This document shows positions 45,901-55,300 of a DNA stretch of 64,000 nt, piece after piece (the stretch's first letter is position 1; every line of letters starts with the position of its first letter). A program made the position numbers and the translations under genes. The notes beneath the pieces were generated by a model. That model ran no database searches. It saw only the letters and a program-made list of their open reading frames with translations, and was not told where the DNA came from. Origin of the DNA: Leptolyngbya sp. FACHB-60 (GTDB lineage Bacteria; Cyanobacteriota; Cyanobacteriia; Phormidesmidales; Phormidesmidaceae); contig NZ_JACJOX010000008.1 of NCBI RefSeq assembly GCF_014695775.1, forward strand, positions 120,498 to 184,497. The letters are read 5' to 3'.

Positions 45901-48526
45901 TCAAATATGGGCTCAACTTTACGCTTCTGGGACACGAGTCAAAGAAATTTCTATTTTCCAAAACATTCGGGATTTTAAGTTCAGCCCTAATGGCCAGTAT
46001 TTAGCATCAGGGGGATATGACGGGGATGTGAAGCTGTGGCGAACTGATGGCACAGTGGTCGCTCTACCCGACAACCAGGATGAAGGGGGAGTTGGGCAAC
46101 TCACGTTCAGCCCCGACGGCCAGTATTTGGCATCAGGGGGAGATTCTGACGGGGATGTGAAGCTGTGGCGAACCGATGGCACAGCGGTTGCTCTACCCGA
46201 CAACCAGCATGAAGGGGGAGTTTGGCAGCTCACGTTCAGCCCCGACGGCCAGTATTTGGCATCAGGGGGAGCTGACGGGGATGTGAAGCTGTGGCGAACT
46301 GATGGCACAGCGGTCGCTCTACCCGACAATCAGCACGAGGGGGAAGTTAGGCAGCTCACGTTTAGCCCCGACGGCCAGTATTTGGCATCAGGGGGAGCTG
46401 ACGGGGATGTAAAGCTGTGGCGAACCGATAGCACAGTGGTCGCTCTACCCGACAACCAGCACGAGGGGGAAGTTAGGCAACTCACGTTCAGCCCCGACGG
46501 CCAGTATTTAGCATCAGGGGGAGCTGACGGGGATGTGAAGCTGTGGCGAACTGATGGCACAGTGGTCGCTCTACCCGACAACCAGCATGAAGGGGGAGTT
46601 TGGCAGCTCACGTTCAGCCCCGACGGCCAGTATCTAGCATCAGGGGGAGCTGACGGAGATGTGAAGCTGTGGCGAACCGACAGCACAGTGGTCGCTCTAC
46701 CCGACAACCAGCATGAGGAGGAAGTTGGGCAGCTCACGTTCAGCCCCGACGGCCAGTATTTGGCATCAGGGGGATACTCTGACGGGGGCGTGAAACTGTG
46801 GCGAACCGATGGCACAGCGGTCGCCCTACCCGACAACCAGCATGGGGGAGTTGGGCAGCTCACGTTTAGCCCTGACGGACAGTATTTGACATCAGGGAAC
46901 TCTGACGGGGTCGTGAAGCTGTGGCGAACCGATGGCACAGCGGTCGCTCTACCCAACAACCAGCATGAGGGGGGAGTTTGGCAGCTCACGTTCAGCCCCG
47001 ACGGCCAGTATTTGGCATCAGGGGGAGATTCTGACGGGGTCGTGAAGCTGTGGCGAACCGATGGCACAGCGGTCGCTCTACCCGACAACCAGCATGAGTC
47101 GGGAGTTGGACAGCTCACGTTCAGCCCCGACGGCCAGTATCTAGCATCAGGGGGATCTGACGGGGATGTGAAGCTGTGGCGAACTGATGGCACAGCGGTC
47201 GCTCTACCCGACAATCAGCATGAGTCGGGAGTTGGACAGCTCACGTTCAGCCCCGACGGCCAGTATTTGGCATCAAGGGGAGCTGACGGGGATGTGAAGC
47301 TGTGGCGAACTGATGGCACAGCGGTCGCTCTACCCAACAACCAGCACGAGGGGGAAGTTTGGCAGCTCACGTTCAGCCCCGACGGCCAGTATCTAGCATC
47401 AGGGGGAGCTGACGGGGATGTGAAGCTGTGGCGAACTGATGGCACAGCGGTCGCTCTACCCGACAACCAGCATGAGGGGGGAGTTTGGCAGCTCACGTTC
47501 AGCCCCGACGGCCAGTATTTGGCATCAGGGGGAGCTGACGGGGATGTGAAGCTGTGGCGAACTGATGGCACAGCGGTCGCTCTACCCGACAACCAGCACG
47601 AGGGGGAAGTTTGGCAGCTCACGTTCAGCCCCGACGGCCAGTATTTGGCATCAGGGGGAGCTGACGGGGATGTGAAGCTGTGGCGAACTGATGGCACAGT
47701 GGTCGCTCTACCCGACAACCAGCATGGGGGAGTTGGGCAACTCATGTTCAGCCCCGACGGCCAGTATTTGGCATCGGGGGGAGATTCTGACGGGGTCGTG
47801 AAGCTGTGGCGAACTGATGGCACAGTGGTCGCTCTACCCGACAACCAGCATGAAGGGGCAGTTAGGCAGCTCGCGTTCAGCCCCGACGGCCAGTATTTGG
47901 CATCAGGGGGAGCTGACGGGGATGTGAAGCTGTGGCGAACTGATGGCACAGCGGTCGCTCTACCCGACAACCAGCACGAGGGGGGAGTTAGGCAGCTCAC
48001 GTTCAGCCCCGACGGCCAGTATTTAGCATCAGGAGGCGATGAAGGGGTCGTAAAACTGTGGCGAACTGATGGCACGGTGGTCACTCTACCCAACAACCAG
48101 CATGAGGGGGCAGTTAGGCAGCTCACGTTCAGCCCCGACAGCCAGTATTTAGCATCAGGAGGCGATGAAGGGGTCGTAAAACTGTGGCGAACTGATGGCA
48201 CAGCGGTCGCTCTACCCGACAACCAGCATGAAGGGGGAGTTTGGCAGCTCACGTTCAGCCCCGACGGCCAGTATTTGGCATCAGGGGGAGCTGACGGGGA
48301 TGTGAAGCTATGGCCTTTGGAATTCAGCTATCTAATGGAGAAAAGCTGTGATTGGTTGCAGTTTTATATCAACGCACATCCCGAAGAAAAAGAAGAGCTT
48401 TGTCCAGAACCAGCTGTCTCTGAATCTGACAATAAACAGATGACCACTAGCTTTTCAGGCGTTCCAGAGCAGTTATCACAAGCCGTAGCCAAACTTTCCT
48501 TGCCCAACATCAGAAAGCAAACTTGA
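42992..48526 (+). CDS. Caspase-nSTAND-WD40 protein with 19 homogeneous repeats
   Basis: A 1844-residue protein. Residues 1-270 are a caspase-like (C14) protease with the dyad H84 in YFAGHG and C147 in LDCCFAG. Residues 290-800 form an nSTAND1 NTPase: NPYRGLQAYEERHGNLFFGR, Walker A GASGTGKSS (332-340), Walker B LLVVDQAEE (D526) and an EPAHDVLVRGWEKIAEWL end. Then a charged helix, one membrane helix (about 890-912), and from about 985 to 1775 nineteen WD40-type repeats of 41-42 residues (FSPDGQYLASGGADGDVKLW). A 70-residue tail follows. STAND proteins are ligand-triggered switches; the propeller would sense the trigger and the caspase cleave a target. DNA after about 45340 becomes AT-rich until the repeats begin. 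Confidence 0.9.
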   Translation: MKNFDRKLAIVIGINQYHHGIAPLQTAVQDAQVLAATLKNDHGYQVVELLDEVATLTGLRQLFKEKLPQTVTDQDCLLIYFAGHGIAKQASLNASKTGSPETEGPMGYLIPQDARPEDESTFLPMQKMYKALEKLPCRHFLLILDCCFAGAFRWASTRDLVVPERMYRERFLRFQSEPAWQVLTSASYDQKALDILRDNRGTTQGDRDHSPFAMALFEALAGKADLISDQVITATELYLYLRDSVETKSKERQTPGLWPLPKHDRGEFFFLASDFDAEKLEPAPTLNPDNNPYRGLQAYEERHGNLFFGRDKLIKRLYTDHIKTNSLTVVVGASGTGKSSLVKAGLVPFLKRASFFERRREFKDTEVWVTESWVTLPTLRPGNDPLSALAQMMLPFAQELAETVALHAEALTALTAFQTVVQARQADLSKSFLKAWNSLEQRPKAQMTLALEWAKTLENWLTRHSSEGSTRVGEADQAKLNALISATQAYVQHLTQQLKQDDTLLKTLLSDWLGQNPQSHLLLVVDQAEELITQVRDEEVRQRFVHHLESALAAFPQRLHAVLTVRMDFEPLVMQLFSQPWQTGWTEKYRLVVPPMTQDDLRQAIEGPANEAVLHFDPASLVDELINEVVQMPGALPLLSFVLSELYLKCAERWREDKPDRALKQKDYEQLGKVSGALRHRANAEFDALDEVGQRTLRNIMLRMVVFEGGELARRRVPRTELVYSEARENERVEAILNLLIEQRLVMAGRSADGEYVEPAHDVLVRGWEKIAEWLKEEVEVQREPSIRERLLSDVFLKQVRKNRKKSEIVKQLKFDPTLQRHVTEASEQWLSNRGQRREYEYLWTRDPRLAQLRQVQRQQGHESNWLNQQENGFVKKSIDRKDKLFQRWVLGTTGVLAVIISVAGIAVYQGAQAVKESRKAQRQTVQTLNQAASTYLASDKPFEALLEATKAGNLIQQNSYFEKDHELIVQIWAQLYASGTRVKEISIFQNIRDFKFSPNGQYLASGGYDGDVKLWRTDGTVVALPDNQDEGGVGQLTFSPDGQYLASGGDSDGDVKLWRTDGTAVALPDNQHEGGVWQLTFSPDGQYLASGGADGDVKLWRTDGTAVALPDNQHEGEVRQLTFSPDGQYLASGGADGDVKLWRTDSTVVALPDNQHEGEVRQLTFSPDGQYLASGGADGDVKLWRTDGTVVALPDNQHEGGVWQLTFSPDGQYLASGGADGDVKLWRTDSTVVALPDNQHEEEVGQLTFSPDGQYLASGGYSDGGVKLWRTDGTAVALPDNQHGGVGQLTFSPDGQYLTSGNSDGVVKLWRTDGTAVALPNNQHEGGVWQLTFSPDGQYLASGGDSDGVVKLWRTDGTAVALPDNQHESGVGQLTFSPDGQYLASGGSDGDVKLWRTDGTAVALPDNQHESGVGQLTFSPDGQYLASRGADGDVKLWRTDGTAVALPNNQHEGEVWQLTFSPDGQYLASGGADGDVKLWRTDGTAVALPDNQHEGGVWQLTFSPDGQYLASGGADGDVKLWRTDGTAVALPDNQHEGEVWQLTFSPDGQYLASGGADGDVKLWRTDGTVVALPDNQHGGVGQLMFSPDGQYLASGGDSDGVVKLWRTDGTVVALPDNQHEGAVRQLAFSPDGQYLASGGADGDVKLWRTDGTAVALPDNQHEGGVRQLTFSPDGQYLASGGDEGVVKLWRTDGTVVTLPNNQHEGAVRQLTFSPDSQYLASGGDEGVVKLWRTDGTAVALPDNQHEGGVWQLTFSPDGQYLASGGADGDVKLWPLEFSYLMEKSCDWLQFYINAHPEEKEELCPEPAVSESDNKQMTTSFSGVPEQLSQAVAKLSLPNIRKQT
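45980..48312 (+). repeat. Tandem WD40 minisatellite, 19 units of about 123 bp
   Basis: Nineteen in-frame units of 41 or 42 codons, near identical at DNA level (for example CCCGACGGCCAGTATTTGGC and GTGAAGCTGTGGCGAAC recur in almost all). Variation is focused at two places per unit: the residues after LASGG (A, DS, YS, S or DE before the DG) and the link before the next strand (EGGVW, EGEVR, ESGVG, EGAVR, GGVG). Because units are multiples of three, opposite-strand frames stay open for almost 2.3 kb; these are not genes. Confidence 0.95.
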
Positions 48527-48580
48527 TTTGCACTCCATTAAAAGCAATTGCCTTTAAACCTTTTAGTCCCGAGAACTACT

Positions 48581-51500
48581 ATGAATCACCAAACCTACGC
48601 CCTCCTTGTCGGCATTAACCAATACGATCGCACCTCCTCCGTCCCCCCCTTGCAAGGCTGCACCAACGACGCCAAAGCCATGCAAACCTACCTCGAAGGG
48701 CGAGTAGGCCAAGATGCGGGCCAACTGCACCTAAAAGTCCTTCTCAACGAGCAAGCCACCCGCCAGGCCGTGATCGACGGTTTCCACGACCACCTCGGCC
48801 AAGCTGGCCCCAATGATGTCGCCCTCTTCTTCTATGCAGGCCACGGTTCCCAAGAAAACGCCCCCGAAGAATTTTGGCACCTAGAACCCGATCGCCTCGA
48901 TGAAACCCTCGTCTGCTACGACAGCCGCACCGAAGGCAGTTGGGACTTAGCCGACAAAGAACTCGCCAAATTGATCGCCGAAGTTGCCGCCAAAAACCCT
49001 CACATCATCGTCATTCTCGACTGCTGCCACTCTGGCTCTGGCACTCGGGGCGACCTGCAAGCCACCGAAGCCGTGCGCCGCGCCCCCATCGACAAACGCC
49101 TGCGTCCCTTGAGCAGCTTCATTGTCGCGCCTGCAGAGTTGCCCGATCAACCGACCACCCGTAGCCTCAGCCTATCTAACAGCGGCTGGCAAATTCCCCA
49201 GGGTCGCCATGTGCTGCTCGCCGCCTGCCAAGACATTGAAGAAGCCAAGGAATATTCCAGCGACGGCGAGCACCGGGGAGCGTTTTCTTACTTTTTGCTA
49301 GAGACCCTGCACAAAGCCAGCGGAGTGCTCACCTATCGAGACGTCTTTAAGAACTGTTCAACTCTGGTGCAGAGCCGGGTCACCGCCCAGGCCCCACAGC
49401 TAGAGGCCAGCATTCCCGACGATCTCGATCAACCTTTCCTGGGGGGTGCCATTCAGCCCCGGCGGCCCCACTTCACCGTCAGCTACCACCGCGACCACGG
49501 CTGGGTGATCGATGGCGGCACCATCCACGGCATCGCCCAGCCCACCGCTGGAGAAACGACCGTCCTAGCCCTGTTCCCTTTTGACAGTACCGCTGAGGTG
49601 CTCCAGCAGGGCAACCTGGTGGGTACCGCTACCGTCACCGTTGTCATGCCCGCCCTCAGCCGGGTAGAGGTGACGGGTGTGACCGACCTTCAGCACAATA
49701 TGACCTTCAAAGCGGTGATCAAAGCCCTGCCGCTGCCACCCATGGGGGTGCATTTAGTGGGTGATGAGGCAGGGGTGAGGCTATTGCACGATGCGATCGC
49801 CCGCGCTGGAGACAAGACCCAGCAACCCTCCCTCTACATTCGTGCAGTCGACGACCCAACGGCAGCGGTCTTTCAGGTGTTGGTCAAAGACAATCAATAC
49901 GCCATCAAGCGCCCCGCCGACGATCGCATTTTGCTAGAGCCTACCCTGGGCTACAGCGCCACCAGCGCCCTCGAAACCGTGGCCCTGCTAGAGCACCTGG
50001 CTCGCTGGACAACTACCCTAGAGTTGCAAAGCTCGCCCACCAGCCGGATTGCTCCCAATGCGGTGCAAATGGATGTGGTGCAGCTCGACCAGACCCACAG
50101 CGGTAACGAACTGCGCCTGACCTACAGTGCCGACCACAAGGCTCCTGGGTTTCAGCTCAGGCTCAAAAACACCAGCGACCAGCGGCTCTACTGCACTGTG
50201 CTCGACCTGACCGAGCGGTTTGCCATCAGCGCCGCCCTGTTTGAAGCCGGCGGCCTGTGGCTCAACCCCGGCGAAGAAGCCTACGCCCTAGGCGGCAAGC
50301 TGGTCTACGCCTCGGTGCCCAAGGAGCTGTGGGAACAGGGCATTACCGAATTTAAAGACGTATTGAAGCTAATTGTCAGCACCTCCGCCTTTGATGGGCG
50401 GCTGCTAGAGCAGGGCAAGCTGACCCTGTATCAGGGGGGGCTAAGGGATACCTATCGGGAAGATGTGACGCGATCGCTGCCACCCCAGGGCATGCTAAAC
50501 CGCCTAATGAAGCGGGTTCAAACCCGTGACCTGGGCGCTGCCCCTGAGGATGAAGTCACTGAAGACTGGATGACTAGCCAGATCACCCTCACCACCGTTC
50601 ACCCTAGAGATTCGGTGACTCTCTCTGCCACTGCATCCCGGGCCCAGCTCATGGTCGGGATTACGATTCAAAATCCGGCGAATTTTCAGGCCCAGGCGCG
50701 GCTTACCACCGTCACCCAATCGACCCGAGATCTGGGCAACCACATTCTGCCGCCGCTGCTGCGCGACCAAACCCAGCCCTTTCAGTTCACCGCCAGCCGC
50801 GCCACCGACCCAGGGCTAAGCGCGTTGGAACTGCGGGACGTAAAAAATCCCGAAGCCGTCACTCCCGAAAATCCTCTTAGGGTAGTGGCTGATGTGCCGC
50901 TGGAAGCCGGGGCTTACGTGCTGCCCGTGGCCTACGATGGCGAATTCTACCTGCCCCTGGGGCGAGGTATAGCCCAGGGTAACCAGACCGAGATCACTAT
51001 TGACCACCTGCCCGAACCCATCAGCGAGGGCCAACGCAGCTTGGGCGGGGCGATTCGCATTTTCTTCCAAAAGGTGGTGACGAATAAGCTGGGGCCAGAG
51101 CTGAGCCAAAAACTTGGGGTGACTTTTGACTATCCCTTGCTGGCGATCGCAGAAGTCAGCAAGGGCGAGGTTACCTATATTGTCGATCCGGCGATCGTCG
51201 CCCAGCGGGTGGCCCAGGCTAACCGCATCGCCCTCTACATCCACGGCATCATTGGCGACACCCAAAGCATGGTGCCCAGTATCGAAACCGCCGTTGCTGC
51301 TCTAAGAGAAGAAGCCAAACCTCTCAAAGACTGCTACGACCTGGTGCTGGCCTTCGACTACGAAAGCCTCAACACCCCCATCGGTACCCACGCACGAGAG
51401 CTGAAAAAGCGCCTGCGGGAAGCGGGGCTGGGACCGAGCCACGGCAAGACCCTGCACATCATCGCCCACTCTATGGGGGGCCTGGTGTCCCGCTGGTTCA

Positions 51501-52312
51501 TTGAGCAAGAGGGCGGCAACGAGGTGGTGCAACACCTGATTTTGCTGGGCACCCCCAGCGCCGGTTCTCCCTGGCCCCAGGTGCAGGCAGGCCTGACAGC
51601 CATGACCGCCTTTGTCATCAACGGGCTGTCGACGGTGGCCTTCCCCTTGCGGGCAGTGGGGGCACTGCTGGAGAAGATCGAGGACATTGACGTGACCCTC
51701 GACGAAATGAATCCGGGCTCAGAGTTTCTGCAAGAGCTGGCGACCAGCGATGACCCCGGCATTCCCTACACGGTGATTGCGGGCAATACCTCGCTAATTA
51801 CCGGCTCTCCAGACACCCTTAAGGGCAAACTGGTGGCGCGGCTAAAGTCCCTTATGAAGCTGCCCTTCTATGGCGTGCCCAACGACCTGGCCGTGACAGT
51901 GGAAAGCATTAAAGCCATTCCTGCCGGACGCCATCCGGCCCCGGTGATGGTAGAGGTAGACTGCGACCACCTGGTGTACTTTACCGACCCCGCTGGGGTG
52001 AAGACGCTGGGGAGCAGTATTCAGGGCATCCTGTCCGGTGCCACTAAGCCTAACATGGTTGCCTCTCAGCTAGTGTTAACGGCCTTGACCCCAGAGCCAG
52101 GGCCAGAGGCCACGATCCTGGAACTGCCGCAGGATGGGGAGTCTAGGATCGATGGGGTGAAAGCAAAGGGAGCACTGCTGTGGTGGGTGGTGGGTGTGAT
52201 CGCCCTTATCCTCGCCGCAGTCTTTGGTCTGCGCCTGCTAAACCCAACCGAGCCCGCCCCCGAAACTAGCCCTCAATCCTACCTAGGCCTAGAGGAGCAT
52301 CGCCATGGTTGA
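48581..52312 (+). CDS. Caspase-lipase fusion with C-terminal membrane anchor
   Basis: About 1243 residues from ATG 48581 (MNHQTYALLVGINQYDR); the frame opens earlier without a ribosome site. Residues 1-290: caspase/metacaspase domain with H88 in YAGHGSQ and C149 in LDCCHSGSG, the classic DxCHSG form. Residues 290-860: beta-rich region of unknown type (GWVIDGGTIHGIAQPTAGET starts it). Residues 880-1190: alpha/beta hydrolase with the oxyanion-side YIHGIIGD and nucleophile S964 in IIAHSMGGLV, followed by LILLGTPSAGSPW, as in PGAP1-like or triacylglycerol lipases. Residues 1205-1225: membrane helix. It likely hydrolyses membrane lipids, with the caspase as its control or release element. It overlaps the next gene by 8 bases. 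Confidence 0.88.
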   Translation: MNHQTYALLVGINQYDRTSSVPPLQGCTNDAKAMQTYLEGRVGQDAGQLHLKVLLNEQATRQAVIDGFHDHLGQAGPNDVALFFYAGHGSQENAPEEFWHLEPDRLDETLVCYDSRTEGSWDLADKELAKLIAEVAAKNPHIIVILDCCHSGSGTRGDLQATEAVRRAPIDKRLRPLSSFIVAPAELPDQPTTRSLSLSNSGWQIPQGRHVLLAACQDIEEAKEYSSDGEHRGAFSYFLLETLHKASGVLTYRDVFKNCSTLVQSRVTAQAPQLEASIPDDLDQPFLGGAIQPRRPHFTVSYHRDHGWVIDGGTIHGIAQPTAGETTVLALFPFDSTAEVLQQGNLVGTATVTVVMPALSRVEVTGVTDLQHNMTFKAVIKALPLPPMGVHLVGDEAGVRLLHDAIARAGDKTQQPSLYIRAVDDPTAAVFQVLVKDNQYAIKRPADDRILLEPTLGYSATSALETVALLEHLARWTTTLELQSSPTSRIAPNAVQMDVVQLDQTHSGNELRLTYSADHKAPGFQLRLKNTSDQRLYCTVLDLTERFAISAALFEAGGLWLNPGEEAYALGGKLVYASVPKELWEQGITEFKDVLKLIVSTSAFDGRLLEQGKLTLYQGGLRDTYREDVTRSLPPQGMLNRLMKRVQTRDLGAAPEDEVTEDWMTSQITLTTVHPRDSVTLSATASRAQLMVGITIQNPANFQAQARLTTVTQSTRDLGNHILPPLLRDQTQPFQFTASRATDPGLSALELRDVKNPEAVTPENPLRVVADVPLEAGAYVLPVAYDGEFYLPLGRGIAQGNQTEITIDHLPEPISEGQRSLGGAIRIFFQKVVTNKLGPELSQKLGVTFDYPLLAIAEVSKGEVTYIVDPAIVAQRVAQANRIALYIHGIIGDTQSMVPSIETAVAALREEAKPLKDCYDLVLAFDYESLNTPIGTHARELKKRLREAGLGPSHGKTLHIIAHSMGGLVSRWFIEQEGGNEVVQHLILLGTPSAGSPWPQVQAGLTAMTAFVINGLSTVAFPLRAVGALLEKIEDIDVTLDEMNPGSEFLQELATSDDPGIPYTVIAGNTSLITGSPDTLKGKLVARLKSLMKLPFYGVPNDLAVTVESIKAIPAGRHPAPVMVEVDCDHLVYFTDPAGVKTLGSSIQGILSGATKPNMVASQLVLTALTPEPGPEATILELPQDGESRIDGVKAKGALLWWVVGVIALILAAVFGLRLLNPTEPAPETSPQSYLGLEEHRHG

Positions 52313-55300
52313 GTTTAATCGCAGCATTGCCATTGTCGTAGGCATTGATCAGTATCAAAACGGCATTCCACTGCTCAAAACCGCCGTTGCCGATGCCCAC
52401 GACATCAGCCAGGTGCTCCGTATCGACCACGGCTATCAGGCTAGTCTACTGACAGACGGGCAGGCGACTCTGGCGGTGCTGCGATCGCTCCTCACTGAAA
52501 AGCTACCCGCCTACATTCAGCCCGATGACCGGCTGTTATTCTACTTTGCTGGCCACGGGCTGGCCTTCAATGGCGACGAGGGGCCAGAGGGATATCTGAT
52601 TCCCCAAGATGCCACCCTGGGCAAAAGCGATACCTACCTACCCATGACCGAGGTACACGATGCCCTCACGGCCCTGTCCTGTCGTCACTTTCTAGGCATT
52701 TTCGACTGCTGCTTTGCCGGAGCCTTTCGCTGGTCAGCCACCCGCGACCTCTCCCCGGTGCCAGAGGTGATTCACCGCGAACGCTACGAGCGGTTTTTAA
52801 CCGACCCCGCCTGGCAGGTGATCACCTCGGCAGCCGATGACCAGAAGGCGTTTGATGTTTTGGCGTTAACTGATCACCGAGGGCAGGTGGGGCAGCATTC
52901 GCCCTTTGCCCAAGCGCTGATTCAGGCGTTGCAGGCTAACAGCGTGGCCGATGCCAGCCCTCCGGCCAAAAATGGCCAGCCTGCGGGGGATGGCGTCATC
53001 ACCGCTACGGAGCTGTACCAGTACCTGCGCGACGCGATCGAACCTGAGACTTTCGAGAAAGCCTGGCGGCAAACCCCAGGGTTGTGGCCCCTCAATAAAC
53101 ACGGCAAAGGGGAGTTCATCTTTTTGGTGCCCGGTCGTCAGCCAAACTTGCCCGCTGCGCCGCCCCTTAACGCTGCCTCTAATCCCTACCGAGGGCTAGA
53201 AGCCTTTGAAGAAATCCACCAAAATCTGTTTTTTGGTCGTCAGCAGCTGATCAAAGACCTACAAACCTTTGTAGAAACTCACCCACACACTGTGGTGCTG
53301 GGGGCCTCAGGTACGGGCAAGTCTAGCCTGGTCAAAGCAGGGCTAGTACCTGCGCTGAAACGCACTCTAGATATCAGTGGCCAACCCCTGTGGCAGGTGT
53401 TGGCGGTACTGCGCCCCGGTGCTATCCCCCTGAAGGCGCTGGTACAGGCACTTCAAGCCAGCAGCTCGGGGCTAACGTTGACTACCGATACCCCTGAGTC
53501 GCTGACTTTGGCATTTCATACCAGCCTGGAGCAGTGGCGGCAGGCGAACCCCCAGGCCAAACTGCTGCTCGTCATTGACCAGGCCGAAGAACTGTTTTCC
53601 CTCTGTCGAGAGCCAGATCAGCGGCAGCAGTTTTTGCAGCTGCTTGCCCAGGGACAAGACCTGCGCTCTGAGTGGTTTTATGTGGTGTTTACCCTCCGCT
53701 CAGACTTTGAGCCCCAGTTTCGTGGCATGGCTATGGAAAATCTGTGGAGTTGCGATCGCTTCCTGATTCGCCCTATGAATCGGGAGGAGTTGCGAGCGGC
53801 GATCGAGGCTCCAGCTTCCGCCAAAGTAATCTACTTCGACCCACCCGACCTCGTCGATCGACTAATCGACGAGGTCAACGAAATGCCCGGTGCACTGCCG
53901 CTGCTGTCGTTTACCCTGCGAGAGCTGTTTCTCAAATACTTGCGCACGGCATCTACCCGCACCAGCCGTGCCATTACCGTAGTTGACTACGAAGAGTTAG
54001 GCGGCATCAAACAGGCTCTAGTTAACCGCGCCAACGAAGAATATCAGGCGTTGGTCACTCAAGACCCCGCCTTTGCTGATACCATCCGCCATGTAATGCT
54101 GCGAATGGTGGCGATTGGCGGTACTGGCAACACCCGGCGGCAGGTGCCACTAAGCGAATTGGAATATCCCGAACCGCAGAGCAATCGGGTGAACCAGGTA
54201 ATTACCCAGTTCAAAGAAGCCCGTCTACTGGTCAGTGACACCAACGCTGATAGTGAACCCTACATTGAACCAGCCCACGATGCCCTAGTCGAAGGTTGGC
54301 CTCGCTTGTTGAAATGGCTAGAGTCAGGTGCTGAAAGCTTACCCATTGCGTCCAACACCCCCAACAGGAAGTCACAACCATTGGTTTCACTAGTTGATGA
54401 GCGTGAAATCTTACTATTGCAACGCCGCCTAACTCCTGCAGCAAATGATTGGACATCACAAGGGGGGAAAAGCCAATTTCTCTGGCATGCTGATGCTCGA
54501 TTACCCATCATTAAGCAAATTCGACAAGCGGATCCAAACCGATTCAATCAAAACGAAGCTGAATTTATTCAACGTAGCCTTGACAAAAAAAGGGTCAACG
54601 TTAGTTTTCGGTGGATTGCCATGACTGGACTACTAGCAGCTTCAGCAGTAGTCAGTTTAGTGATCTTAAATGCTCGCCAAGAAGCCGAAGGAAATCGTAT
54701 CGAAGCCGAACGCAGAAATGTAATCAACCTTGCCGAAAACTCGCTATCATCTTTTGAGTCTGAGCATTTTTCAGAAGCTTTAATATCTGCAATTCAGGCA
54801 GGAAGAATTGTGCAGTCTGAGGCTAGAATCCGCGAAGACGATACCCTTGAAAACTTAGCGATGACTACATTATTTAGAGCCTTCTATAGAGCAGGAGATG
54901 AGAAGAAGAGCTGGGAGTTTTATGGTCTTCCAGGTAAAGCCTCAGCAATTAACACTGAGGCTAATCTAGTCGCAAGCGTTGAGAACAATAGCGTTATTAA
55001 AATCTGGAATATTGATTCAGGAAGCTTAGTCCTTGAAAAAACAAATGACTATCCACCAACAAAAATAGTGCTTCTGCCCAAAAACAATTATTTTGCAACT
55101 ATTGGCGACTCAAACTCAATTAGTGAAGAGCAAGATGACTTGAGTATTGATATTTGGCAAATCAAAGATGGCGAACAGGTTTCTCTCGAGAATTTCCTTC
55201 ATGATGACTGGTTAAATATTATCAGTTCATTTTCGCCATCTGTCATAGAGTCCTTGCTGATTGCCTTTGATAGCGGCAAAAATTTAGACTATTTACTATC

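Noticed and set aside
45919..48252. Three long minus-strand open frames (136, 294 and 345 codons) with repeated peptides
   Set aside because: They mirror the WD40 repeats; units that are multiples of three bases without a stop keep the opposite frame open. No ribosome sites or independent signal.
45980..48312. Regular direct repeats as a possible CRISPR array
   Set aside because: Units are 123-126 bp, in frame, without unique spacers, and encode WD40 strands.
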